From: Bacteroidia bacterium
Lineage (GTDB): Bacteria; Bacteroidota; Bacteroidia; Chitinophagales; Saprospiraceae
Assembly (NCBI GenBank): GCA_030431945.1
Contig: JAUIIF010000049.1
Coordinates: 1 to 13,899, forward strand
Reading direction: 5' to 3'
Length of the DNA stretch: 13,899 bases
Below are positions 6,505 to 12,532 of this stretch, in pieces. The stretch's first letter is position 1. Each line of letters starts with the position of its first letter. Made by a program: the position numbers and the translations under genes. The notes below the pieces were generated by a model, which was given only the letters and a program-made list of their open reading frames with translations, was not told where the DNA came from and ran no database searches.

Positions 6505-7854
6505 CTAGTTCTTATCCTCGTTATAGAAGGTATCCTTGTCCTTGACGATCACCTTATCCCCGCCCTTAAGCTTGCGGCTTAAGGCGGTGTAGGGGCCGGC
6601 AACAACCTGCTCACCGCCGGAGAGGCCGGTCTTAATGGCAATAACGTTGGCATCTTGCACGCCCGTGGTAACGGTGGTCTGCATGACGGTGTCGCCACTG
6701 ACGACGAAAACGACCTCCTCCAGGTTATCCGTACCGACAATATCTTCATCATCCGTCTTTTTCTCACGGGTAGTCACGGCCTCGATCGGGATACTGATGA
6801 CGCCTTCTTCAGACTTGGTAAGAATGTCCACGCTGGCGGACATGCCGGGCCGGAACGGATAAATGTTACCGGCAGCGACCAAGTCGGCGTAGCTCTCAGG
6901 GTTGATACTGATCCGGACTTCAAAATTGGTCACCTGGTCACTGTTCAGGACGTTGTCGGCGAGCCCCGCAGTAGTGCTGGAGTTGGCAATCTGGGTAACG
7001 TTGCCCGTGAATTTACGGTTCAGGTAGGCATCCACTTCTACTTCCACACGGTCCCCGATTTTTACGGTCGGGACGTCGTTTTCACTGACTTCCACCCGTA
7101 CTTCCATGGCGTTGAGGTTCGCAATACGCATCAGTTCCGTACCCGTCATCTGGATGGTACCGACCACGCGTTCTCCCTGTTCTACGTTGAGCAAGGAGAC
7201 AACACCGCCCATCGGTGCGTAGATGGTCGTCCGGCGCAGGCTGGTCCGCAACTCACTCAGGGTCGCCTCGGATGACTGGACGCCGAACTCGGCCGCCCGC
7301 GCGCTTTCGCGCGCGCCTCTGATGTTGGATTCGGCGGCCTTCAGATTGGCCTCCAGCACCCGCAGGTTAGCTTCGCTGGCTTCGAGGTCGGCCTGGCTGA
7401 CGACGCCGTCGGCCGCCAGGCTTTTGTTGCGGTTATAGATGACCCGGGCGTTCTCAATCTGGGCCTCGATCTGCGCTTGCTGCGCTTCCAGGCCGTTGAT
7501 GTTGGCCCGGGCGTTCGCCAGCTGGGCTTTGCTGCTGTTCACACCGGCTACGCCGCGGGCGACCTGGCTCTGGTAGGCGTCTGCGTCAATTTTGGCCAGC
7601 AGCTGATTGGGGACAACACTGTCACCTTCCTCCACGTAGAGTTCAACGACCTCTCCGGAAACATCCGAGCTGATCTTGACTTCCGTCTGGGGGAAAATCT
7701 TCCCGCTGGCGGATACGACTTCCTGGATGGTCCGGGCTTTAGCTTCGGTCGTGAAGATACTGGTGCCGGATTCTTTACGTCCGCCCAGGACGACTGCGGC
7801 GATGATGCCGAGAACGATGAGGGCGATGATGACGAGGATTATTTTACGTGCCAT
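6505..7854 (-). CDS. HlyD/MacA-family periplasmic adaptor of a tripartite efflux or export pump
   Basis: The product is 449 aa. A single membrane anchor (about residues 4-25) is followed by the first half of a lipoyl/barrel-sandwich domain with VSASGKIFPQTEVKISSDVSGEV. Next comes a long Ala/Gln/Glu-rich coiled-coil hairpin (about 95-215), then the second lipoyl half (TTIYAPMGGVVSLLNVEQGE). A beta-barrel domain (MEVRVEVSENDVPTVKIGDRV) and a membrane-proximal domain complete the normal order. The adaptor would bridge an inner-membrane transporter and the TolC protein encoded just upstream (142-bp gap with a strong hairpin). The C-terminus, with a charged KDKDTFYNEDKN tail, is intact. MacA-type (ABC-linked) is more likely than RND-type by overall look, but no transporter gene follows: the next gene converges from the other strand. 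The ATG at 7854 is chosen because it directly precedes the anchor. Confidence 0.92.
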   Translation of the reverse strand: MARKIILVIIALIVLGIIAAVVLGGRKESGTSIFTTEAKARTIQEVVSASGKIFPQTEVKISSDVSGEVVELYVEEGDSVVPNQLLAKIDADAYQSQVARGVAGVNSSKAQLANARANINGLEAQQAQIEAQIENARVIYNRNKSLAADGVVSQADLEASEANLRVLEANLKAAESNIRGARESARAAEFGVQSSEATLSELRTSLRRTTIYAPMGGVVSLLNVEQGERVVGTIQMTGTELMRIANLNAMEVRVEVSENDVPTVKIGDRVEVEVDAYLNRKFTGNVTQIANSSTTAGLADNVLNSDQVTNFEVRISINPESYADLVAAGNIYPFRPGMSASVDILTKSEEGVISIPIEAVTTREKKTDDEDIVGTDNLEEVVFVVSGDTVMQTTVTTGVQDANVIAIKTGLSGGEQVVAGPYTALSRKLKGGDKVIVKDKDTFYNEDKN

Positions 7855-7916
7855 AGCGGAGGATTACCAATGGGTGATTGCGAAAGATTGATTTCGGTTA
7901 ACGAGTGAGTTAGTAG

Positions 7917-7933
7917 GGCGGGTGCGCAGGTGC
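7917..7933 (-). promoter_or_regulatory. Degenerate copy F of the GC-rich motif upstream of the adaptor gene
   Basis: The minus strand reads GCACCTGCGCACCCGCC, identical to the strong copies over the first nine bases and then diverging at three positions. It lies 62 bp before the adaptor ATG and is oriented with the gene, as expected if the adaptor has a promoter separate from tolC. Weaker than copies A-E. Confidence 0.35.
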
Positions 7934-7949
7934 AGGAAATGGTTGGTGG

Positions 7950-7991
7950 GGCAGGGCCGGCCGGCACCGTGTGGTGCCTGCCGACCCGGCC
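7950..7991 (-). terminator. Long imperfect hairpin between the TolC and adaptor genes
   Basis: The arms 7950-7968 and 7973-7991 pair at 16 of 19 positions around the loop GTGT. The tip GGCACC/GGTGCC is perfect, and three isolated mismatches interrupt the rest. It starts five bases beyond the TolC stop codon on the minus strand. It may terminate part of the transcription or stabilise the 3' end of the tolC message ahead of the adaptor gene. There is no T-tract. Confidence 0.45.
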
Positions 7992-7996
7992 ATTGG

Positions 7997-9448
7997 TTAG
8001 TTGAGCGTAAAGCCCTGGCCGAGGTAAAAGCGGATGACCTGGCGGTTGAAGATCAGTTGGTATTTACTGCGGGTAAATTCTGTTTTTGCCTGGTCCAGCC
8101 GGTTGGTGGCCGTAACGAGGTCGAGACTGTTGGCGGAGCCGGCCCGGTAGCTGCGTTGGGCGTTGTCGTAGGCTGCCTGGGCGGCTTCCCGACTAGCTTC
8201 AGCCGCCCGGTAGCTCTGTTGCGCACCCCGCAGGTTGGTCAGGGCCAGCTGGACATCGTTGCGCAGCTGATTGTCGGCCTGCTCTATGTCCAGCTCAGCG
8301 TTCAGTTGCTGCACTTTGGCGCGTTGCACATTCAGTTGGTTGCGTCCCTGGCTGTAGATGGGGACGTTGAGCGACATGCCGACGGACTGCCCGAAGTTCC
8401 GGTTAAGCTGGTCAAAATAACCGATCTTGGGAAAGGCCGGCGAGCCGGTCGTCGTTTGGGTGGAAAGGGTAGCCGGTTCCCCGTTCAGGAGAACGGGTAC
8501 GGCCGGCCCCTGTACGACCATCACGTTCGTCAGGTCAGGGTCCGAAAAGTCTTTTGATACCGTAGAAAAGTTCGTGCTCAGGCTACCGAACAGGCTGACG
8601 GTAGGGCGCAGTCCCGCTTTGGCCACCTCGATACCGAGTTGGGCGGATTCTTTGCGCAGCTCTGCTGCCAGCACGGTGGGCTGGGTGTTGCGGGCGGCGG
8701 TGTAGACCTCGTTGAGGTTGTAGTTTTCGAACAGCTGGGCCTCCGTCGGGTTGAGCTCGGGGGTGGCAACGGTGAATTCCTCGGCAAAGTCGATCTCCAG
8801 CAGGATCTGCAGGCCCAGTGTGGCCATCTCCAGCTGGTTTTCGAGGTCGACAATAATCTGTTGGTTGGCCGCCTGCTGTGCCTGAAGATCAAACCGCTGT
8901 GCGGGGGGGAGGGCGCCCGCGCGGATCAGGGCATCCGTATTGTTCAGTTGCTCGGTGGTCAGCTGTAACTGCGCCCGTGAGTTATTCAGTTGCTCCTTCA
9001 GCAAAACGATGGTCAGGTAACTGTTGGCCACCTGCAGGCCGATGTTGTTGCTGGTAACCCTGGCGTCCATCTCCGCTGCCGCCAGGTCGACTTCTGCCTG
9101 GGCCAGGTTGTTCTTGATCAGGCCACCGTTAAACAGGGTGACGCCGGCGTTAAGCTGGTAACCCTGAAAGCCGATGGTTTGCTGCTCGAAGGCGTTGGTC
9201 GTCGGGTCAATCGTACGACCGAGCTGGGCACCGACGTTGGTCGAGCCGCTGGCGGTCGGTAAGCGACCGTTACGCGCCTGCTGGAGGTTCAGCCGGGCAA
9301 TTTCTGTAAAGTTGTCCAGCCGCTTTACCTGCAGGTTATTGCTGATGGCGTGGGTGACGGCCTTCTCCAGCGTCCAGGGGGAACTGCTCTGGGCAGAAAT
9401 TCCAGCGGATAGGAAACAGGCGAGGAGTAATAAGTAAACTTGGCGCAT
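7997..9448 (-). CDS. TolC-family outer-membrane efflux protein
   Basis: The product is 483 aa, typical for the family. The signal peptide (1-20) ends SAGISAQ, with no lipobox Cys, so it is not lipidated. Two outer-membrane-efflux repeats follow. The first (about 30-220) has the usual long Ala/Gln/Asn-rich helices and an RTIDPTTNAFEQQTIGFQGY strand region. The second (about 255-475) contains the SVGMSLNVPIYSQGRN strand motif seen in TolC proteins and ends near YQLIFNRQVIRFYLGQG. It forms the outer-membrane channel of a tripartite pump and is followed by the matching periplasmic adaptor, so the two should work together. A perfect Bacteroidota -7 box (TAGCTTTG) lies 24 bp before the ATG. Confidence 0.93.
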   Translation of the reverse strand: MRQVYLLLLACFLSAGISAQSSSPWTLEKAVTHAISNNLQVKRLDNFTEIARLNLQQARNGRLPTASGSTNVGAQLGRTIDPTTNAFEQQTIGFQGYQLNAGVTLFNGGLIKNNLAQAEVDLAAAEMDARVTSNNIGLQVANSYLTIVLLKEQLNNSRAQLQLTTEQLNNTDALIRAGALPPAQRFDLQAQQAANQQIIVDLENQLEMATLGLQILLEIDFAEEFTVATPELNPTEAQLFENYNLNEVYTAARNTQPTVLAAELRKESAQLGIEVAKAGLRPTVSLFGSLSTNFSTVSKDFSDPDLTNVMVVQGPAVPVLLNGEPATLSTQTTTGSPAFPKIGYFDQLNRNFGQSVGMSLNVPIYSQGRNQLNVQRAKVQQLNAELDIEQADNQLRNDVQLALTNLRGAQQSYRAAEASREAAQAAYDNAQRSYRAGSANSLDLVTATNRLDQAKTEFTRSKYQLIFNRQVIRFYLGQGFTLN

Positions 9449-9471
9449 GGATGGTCTTTGACTACGGAGGG

Positions 9472-9479
9472 CAAAGCTA
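9472..9479 (-). promoter_or_regulatory. Candidate -7 box of the tolC-like gene
   Basis: On the minus strand TAGCTTTG matches the Bacteroidota -7 consensus TAnnTTTG in full, 24 bp before the ATG at 9448. I do not see a clear -33 TTTG at the expected distance. The 9449-9746 gap also holds motif copy D, a short palindrome (CTGCC-A-GGCAG, 9587-9597) and a TAGCT/AGCTA hairpin (9679-9692), but no gene. Confidence 0.5.
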
Positions 9480-9645
9480 CCAATTGCGGCTAGGTTGGGA
9501 AGTTTAATCTATGAATGAATCAGGATTGTAGACGAAAGTATGGGTCTGTCAGCTAATTCGGAGGGTAATGCTTCTGGTTACGGTGCCTGCCAGGCAGTGG
9601 AAGTAGGCCCACCAACCGCAAAACGGCTCTTTGCCGGCTTGGCCT

Positions 9646-9662
9646 GCACCTGCGGCCGCGCC
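9646..9662 (+). promoter_or_regulatory. Copy D of dispersed GC-rich motif, upstream of the NADAR gene
   Basis: GCACCTGCGGCCGCGCC, one base different from copy C. It is oriented with the NADAR gene and lies 84 bp before its ATG. The left flank reads CCTGCACC rather than TTTGCACC. It is followed by an A/T-richer stretch (GAAAAAATCTT). Confidence 0.55.
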
Positions 9663-9716
9663 CGAAAAAATCTTCGCTTAGCTACAAAGCTATCCGGAAA
9701 CTTTCTCCCGTTCAGG

Positions 9717-9724
9717 TAGCTTTA
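9717..9724 (+). promoter_or_regulatory. Possible -7 box of the NADAR gene
   Basis: TAGCTTTA matches TAnnTTTG at five of the six defined positions and lies 22 bp before the ATG at 9747, the same spacing as the TAGCTTTG box of the divergent tolC-like gene. No -33 box is apparent, and motif copy D offers a competing promoter location further upstream. Confidence 0.3.
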
Positions 9725-9746
9725 AAAGGTGGTAAATACCAACGGC

Positions 9747-10298
9747 ATGAAGTACTCCATGAACTGGCTGCAAGAGCAACTGCAGAGGAAGCAGAAAATG
9801 AAATACCTCTACTTCTGGGGGCACCGCCTCCGCGGGGACGGGGTGATTACTTCCAGCTGCCTTAGCCAGTGGTACCCCCGGGGCTTCCGGCACGAAGGAC
9901 AATATTACCCCACGGCCGAACACTGGATGATGGCGGAAAAGGCCCGCTTATTTAACGATGAGGAAATGCTGGCAAAGATCCTGGCGTCCGCTACGCCGGC
10001 AGCCGCCAAAAAAATGGGCCGGCAGGTACGGAACTTTGACGGTGATGTATGGGCGTCCCGGATGACCAGCATCGTCGCCAAGGGGTCCTACTTTAAGTTT
10101 AAGGAACACCCTGACTTGCGGGCATTTCTGCTGGCCACGGGAAATAAGGTACTGGTAGAGGCCAGCCCTTTTGACCGGATCTGGGGCATCGGTATGGCCA
10201 AGGCCGCCGCCGAGCAGGTCGGCCCCGCAGAATGGAAAGGAGAAAACTGGCTTGGTTGGTGCCTGATGGAGGCGCGGGACGTACTGCGCGGGGAATAG
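9747..10298 (+). CDS. NADAR (YbiA-like) family N-glycosidase
   Basis: The product is 183 aa from the ATG at 9747. A GTG at 9729 is also in frame, but homologues typically begin shortly before the NWL...KYLFFWGH stretch seen here at residues 6-26. Family hallmarks in order: FWGH (23-26), LSQWYPRGF (39-47), the PTAEHWMMAEKARLF segment (55-69) with the conserved Glu, RNFDGDVWASR (95-105), GSYFKFKEHPDL (113-124), LVEASPFDRIWGIG (136-149) and NWLGWCLMEAR (167-177). All are intact. Characterised members cleave N-glycosidic bonds: YbiA-type proteins act on damaged riboflavin intermediates, and other NADAR proteins remove ADP-ribose from guanine in nucleic acid. The sequence does not tell which applies. 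There is no signal peptide, so it is cytoplasmic. It is a lone gene whose stop is 22 bp from the convergent plug gene. Confidence 0.92.
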   Translation: MKYSMNWLQEQLQRKQKMKYLYFWGHRLRGDGVITSSCLSQWYPRGFRHEGQYYPTAEHWMMAEKARLFNDEEMLAKILASATPAAAKKMGRQVRNFDGDVWASRMTSIVAKGSYFKFKEHPDLRAFLLATGNKVLVEASPFDRIWGIGMAKAAAEQVGPAEWKGENWLGWCLMEARDVLRGE

Positions 10299-10320
10299 AA
10301 CCAAAAGCCACCGGCAGCCC

Positions 10321-11742
10321 TTAGTCCGTATTGCTGTTCATTTGCTTGGTGCCGACCAAGCGGTCGTACCGGCCACCAATGGGCCGCCAGTAGATCAGGG
10401 CGAGGTAGTCGTTTTCCGTCTCGTCAAAACTGCCTTCCGTTATATCGTAGGTGAAGCGATCTGCCGGCCGGGGGGTGGTACTGTTGGCCGGGTTTTGCTC
10501 GACTACGTAGTGGTAGTTATAGAAGCCCTGCTTGAGTAAGGCCCGGCCGACGTAGGCACCGATCAGGTCATTCCAGACCATTCTGAACTCGGGCTTCAGT
10601 TGGTTTTCAGTAAAGCCTCCGAAAAGGTAGACGTCCCGGTCAAGGGGGGTGCCCGTGGAAAGTACGAAGGTCATTTCGATGTATTCCCCGTTGTAATCAA
10701 AGTTGAACCGGCCGAAGTCTTCGTTGATTTGAATACTGTCCGCCAGGTTAATGCCGATCTGATCAAAACGGTCGTTGATGTAATCGCCGTTAAAGTCGAA
10801 ATAACCAATGTAGGTGCCATTGTCACGGGGGCGGTCAGCCTCCATCATCATGGCGTAGTAGTCGCCTTCGTTGGTGATGCTGGCCATCTCCGTACGCGGG
10901 CTGCGAATGGAACGAATATCAAGGTTGCGGTATTCGTTCCCGCCGCGGAAGCTGACCTTGCCCTGGTAGTCGAAACGGACGGCTTCGCGTTCCAGCATGT
11001 TGGGGATGATGCCCGACACAGCATTGTCCCACCGGTTGTTCTGGATCACGGTTGCCCGCAGCTCGCGCATGGGCGCCCGTACCGTCAGTTGTTTGGTGTT
11101 GACCGTAAGGTCAATTTCCTGGTGGGTATGAATCTTATCGATCTGCGCCGGGCGCATTACCCGCCCGCTCACGCCGGCCAGTTTTTCCTGCACCATGAAG
11201 CGGCGGGTAATGACCGGAATGGTTTCATCTTCTTCATCGTACACCACCAGCAGGTAGTTGCCGCTGGCGTTGATCTCCATATTGCGGTTGGGAAACACCA
11301 ACTCGTAATGGACGTATTCTTTCAGGGTGCGCAGGCTGAAGTCATAATCCTCGAGGTAATCGATGGAATACCCTTTGTTATACTCCAGCGGGCTAAGCCC
11401 GGAGGGCTGCCAGTCCTGGTCGCAGTGAATGTACTTATAGGAATAGCGGCGAACTTCATCCGTCAGGTCGTCAAAGGAAAGTTGCAGGCGGTCGCTGCCG
11501 TTCAGTTCGATCAATGGATAACTGTGGGGCACGCCGTTCAGGTGAAACCTTACCGTCTTGATGTAATCGACGTACGTATTGTCAATAAACTTCAGGTTCT
11601 CATCCTGGGCCGTGAGCAGGGAGGGAACACCAGTACTTAAAAGAAATACCCACAGGAGGGGAAGCAGAGAGAACGTAGTCCTTTTGTACCTGGGGGCGCG
11701 CACGCGGGTGCAAGACAAGGTTTCAACGGAGCAATGAGTCAT
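10321..11742 (-). CDS. Type IX secretion system Plug protein (DUF5103 family)
   Basis: The product is 473 aa from the ATG at 11742. The family pattern is strong: DYIKTVRFHLNG near the mature N-terminus, YPLIELNGSDRLQLSFDDL, YSYKYIHCDQDWQPSGLSPLEY, FPNRNMEINASGNYLLVVY, TRRFMV, QEIDLTVNT, NNRWDNAV, FRGGNEYRNLDIRSIRS, a DFNGDYINDRF segment and a C-terminal LLKQGFYNYHYVV. Plug closes the periplasmic side of the SprA translocon when no substrate is engaged, so the protein is periplasmic. The signal peptide core is FSLLPLLWVFLLSTGVPSLLTAQ. The start is uncertain: the ATGs at 11766 and 11742 add a long polar n-region partly encoded by motif copy E. An in-frame GTG at 11703, inside that motif, would give a normal signal peptide and 460 aa. 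No other T9SS gene lies nearby. Confidence 0.87.
   Translation of the reverse strand: MTHCSVETLSCTRVRAPRYKRTTFSLLPLLWVFLLSTGVPSLLTAQDENLKFIDNTYVDYIKTVRFHLNGVPHSYPLIELNGSDRLQLSFDDLTDEVRRYSYKYIHCDQDWQPSGLSPLEYNKGYSIDYLEDYDFSLRTLKEYVHYELVFPNRNMEINASGNYLLVVYDEEDETIPVITRRFMVQEKLAGVSGRVMRPAQIDKIHTHQEIDLTVNTKQLTVRAPMRELRATVIQNNRWDNAVSGIIPNMLEREAVRFDYQGKVSFRGGNEYRNLDIRSIRSPRTEMASITNEGDYYAMMMEADRPRDNGTYIGYFDFNGDYINDRFDQIGINLADSIQINEDFGRFNFDYNGEYIEMTFVLSTGTPLDRDVYLFGGFTENQLKPEFRMVWNDLIGAYVGRALLKQGFYNYHYVVEQNPANSTTPRPADRFTYDITEGSFDETENDYLALIYWRPIGGRYDRLVGTKQMNSNTD
11695..11713 (-). promoter_or_regulatory. Copy E of dispersed GC-rich motif at the plug gene start
   Basis: The minus strand reads TTGCACCCGCGTGCGCGCC, with the core at 11695-11711, one mismatch from copy A and one from copy B. 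It is oriented with the plug gene and overlaps the 5' end of its open frame. If it marks the promoter or transcription start as elsewhere, translation of plug must begin at or after the GTG within it. Confidence 0.55.
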
Positions 11743-11830
11743 GAAAATTTGATTTCCTGGCGGCACGGTTGGCCGCGGTAATGGTAAAGTAACGCTGTGA
11801 CCGAGGTCCGGCTTATTCTTTGCGGAATTT

Positions 11831-12361
11831 TCACGTTTCCTTAAATGCCCCCAGCCGGCTCACAAAAGGATTGTCCCGCAGGTAAAAGCGCCAGGGCTTG
11901 TTTACCCAGGGCGCTCCGGCGTAGTCAATGCCGATGCGGGGCGTGGCTGTAATGGCAGACGAATCCACGGGTGGTCCGGTCACTTCCAGCCGGATTTTTC
12001 CAGCCGGATCGAGGAGATTGCTGCCGTTGAGCGACCGGTCAATGCCCAGGGCTTTGGTAAGAACTCCGGGCCCGCTGGTCAGTCTGGGGTGAAGCGTATT
12101 TATTTTGCGGCGGGCCATGATGAATTCCGTACCCCGGCTGGGTTCCCCCGCCCGGATCAGGACGGCGTGGGGGGTGCCGGCCGGCCCCGTTACCACGTTC
12201 ATCATCTCGTGGATGCCGTAGCAAAGGTAAACGTACGCAGTGCCCGGTGCGTGGAAAAAGACTTCGGTGCGCGGGGTGCGCTTATTCCCGTAAGCGTGGC
12301 TGGCCCGGTCTTCCGGAGCCCGGTAAGCTTCCGTTTCGGTGATGCGCACGGCCGTCTCCAC
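11831..12361 (-). CDS. 3-methyladenine DNA glycosylase (Mpg/AAG family), start unresolved
   Basis: The enzyme excises alkylated and deaminated purines from DNA (base excision repair). The segment from the first canonical start (GTG at 12361) encodes 176 aa. It contains ITETEAYRAPEDRASHAYG with the catalytic Glu, Tyr and His equivalents, YVYLCYGIHEMMN with the intercalating Tyr and a conserved Asn, and HAVLIRAGEP with the conserved Arg. It continues to LTSGPGVLTKALGID and a final WRFYLRDNPFVS. Bacterial relatives are about 200 aa and start earlier. The frame is open upstream to 12532 and encodes the missing conserved part (ELLAGADPVTIARQLIGTELI), but contains no ATG, GTG or TTG there. An ATT at 12460 would give 209 aa. 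So the real gene very likely begins upstream of 12361 with an unusual start, or is N-terminally damaged. It lies 171 bp downstream of the serine hydrolase, same strand. Confidence 0.9.
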   Translation of the reverse strand: METAVRITETEAYRAPEDRASHAYGNKRTPRTEVFFHAPGTAYVYLCYGIHEMMNVVTGPAGTPHAVLIRAGEPSRGTEFIMARRKINTLHPRLTSGPGVLTKALGIDRSLNGSNLLDPAGKIRLEVTGPPVDSSAITATPRIGIDYAGAPWVNKPWRFYLRDNPFVSRLGAFKET

Positions 12362-12532
12362 GCCCTCCTGTACCGTAATCAGCTCCGTGCCGATCAGTTG
12401 GCGGGCAATGGTTACGGGGTCGGCACCGGCAAGAAGTTCGGGGAGTAGTAAAGAAATAATGCGGAGGATTTGGGCGTGAACGCCTGAATTGAAGTTGGTG
12501 GCGGTAATTTCCCGGCGTGGGCTATCCTGGCG

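Noticed and set aside
7997..8557. Plus-strand open frames opposite the tolC-like gene
   Set aside because: No domain or start context. The minus-strand frame is an intact TolC family member.
9685..9692. Second TAGCTTTG on the minus strand far upstream of the tolC-like gene
   Set aside because: It is more than 230 bp from the gene, is part of a small inverted repeat, and lacks a -33 box. It is probably coincidental.
10303..10315. Minus-strand GCC-GGT-GGC followed by TTTT after plug
   Set aside because: The stem is only three base pairs, too weak to call a terminator.
10600..11640. 346-codon open frame antisense to plug
   Set aside because: It is the mirror of a gene with strong family conservation, has no recognisable domain, and its sequence pattern is an antisense shadow.
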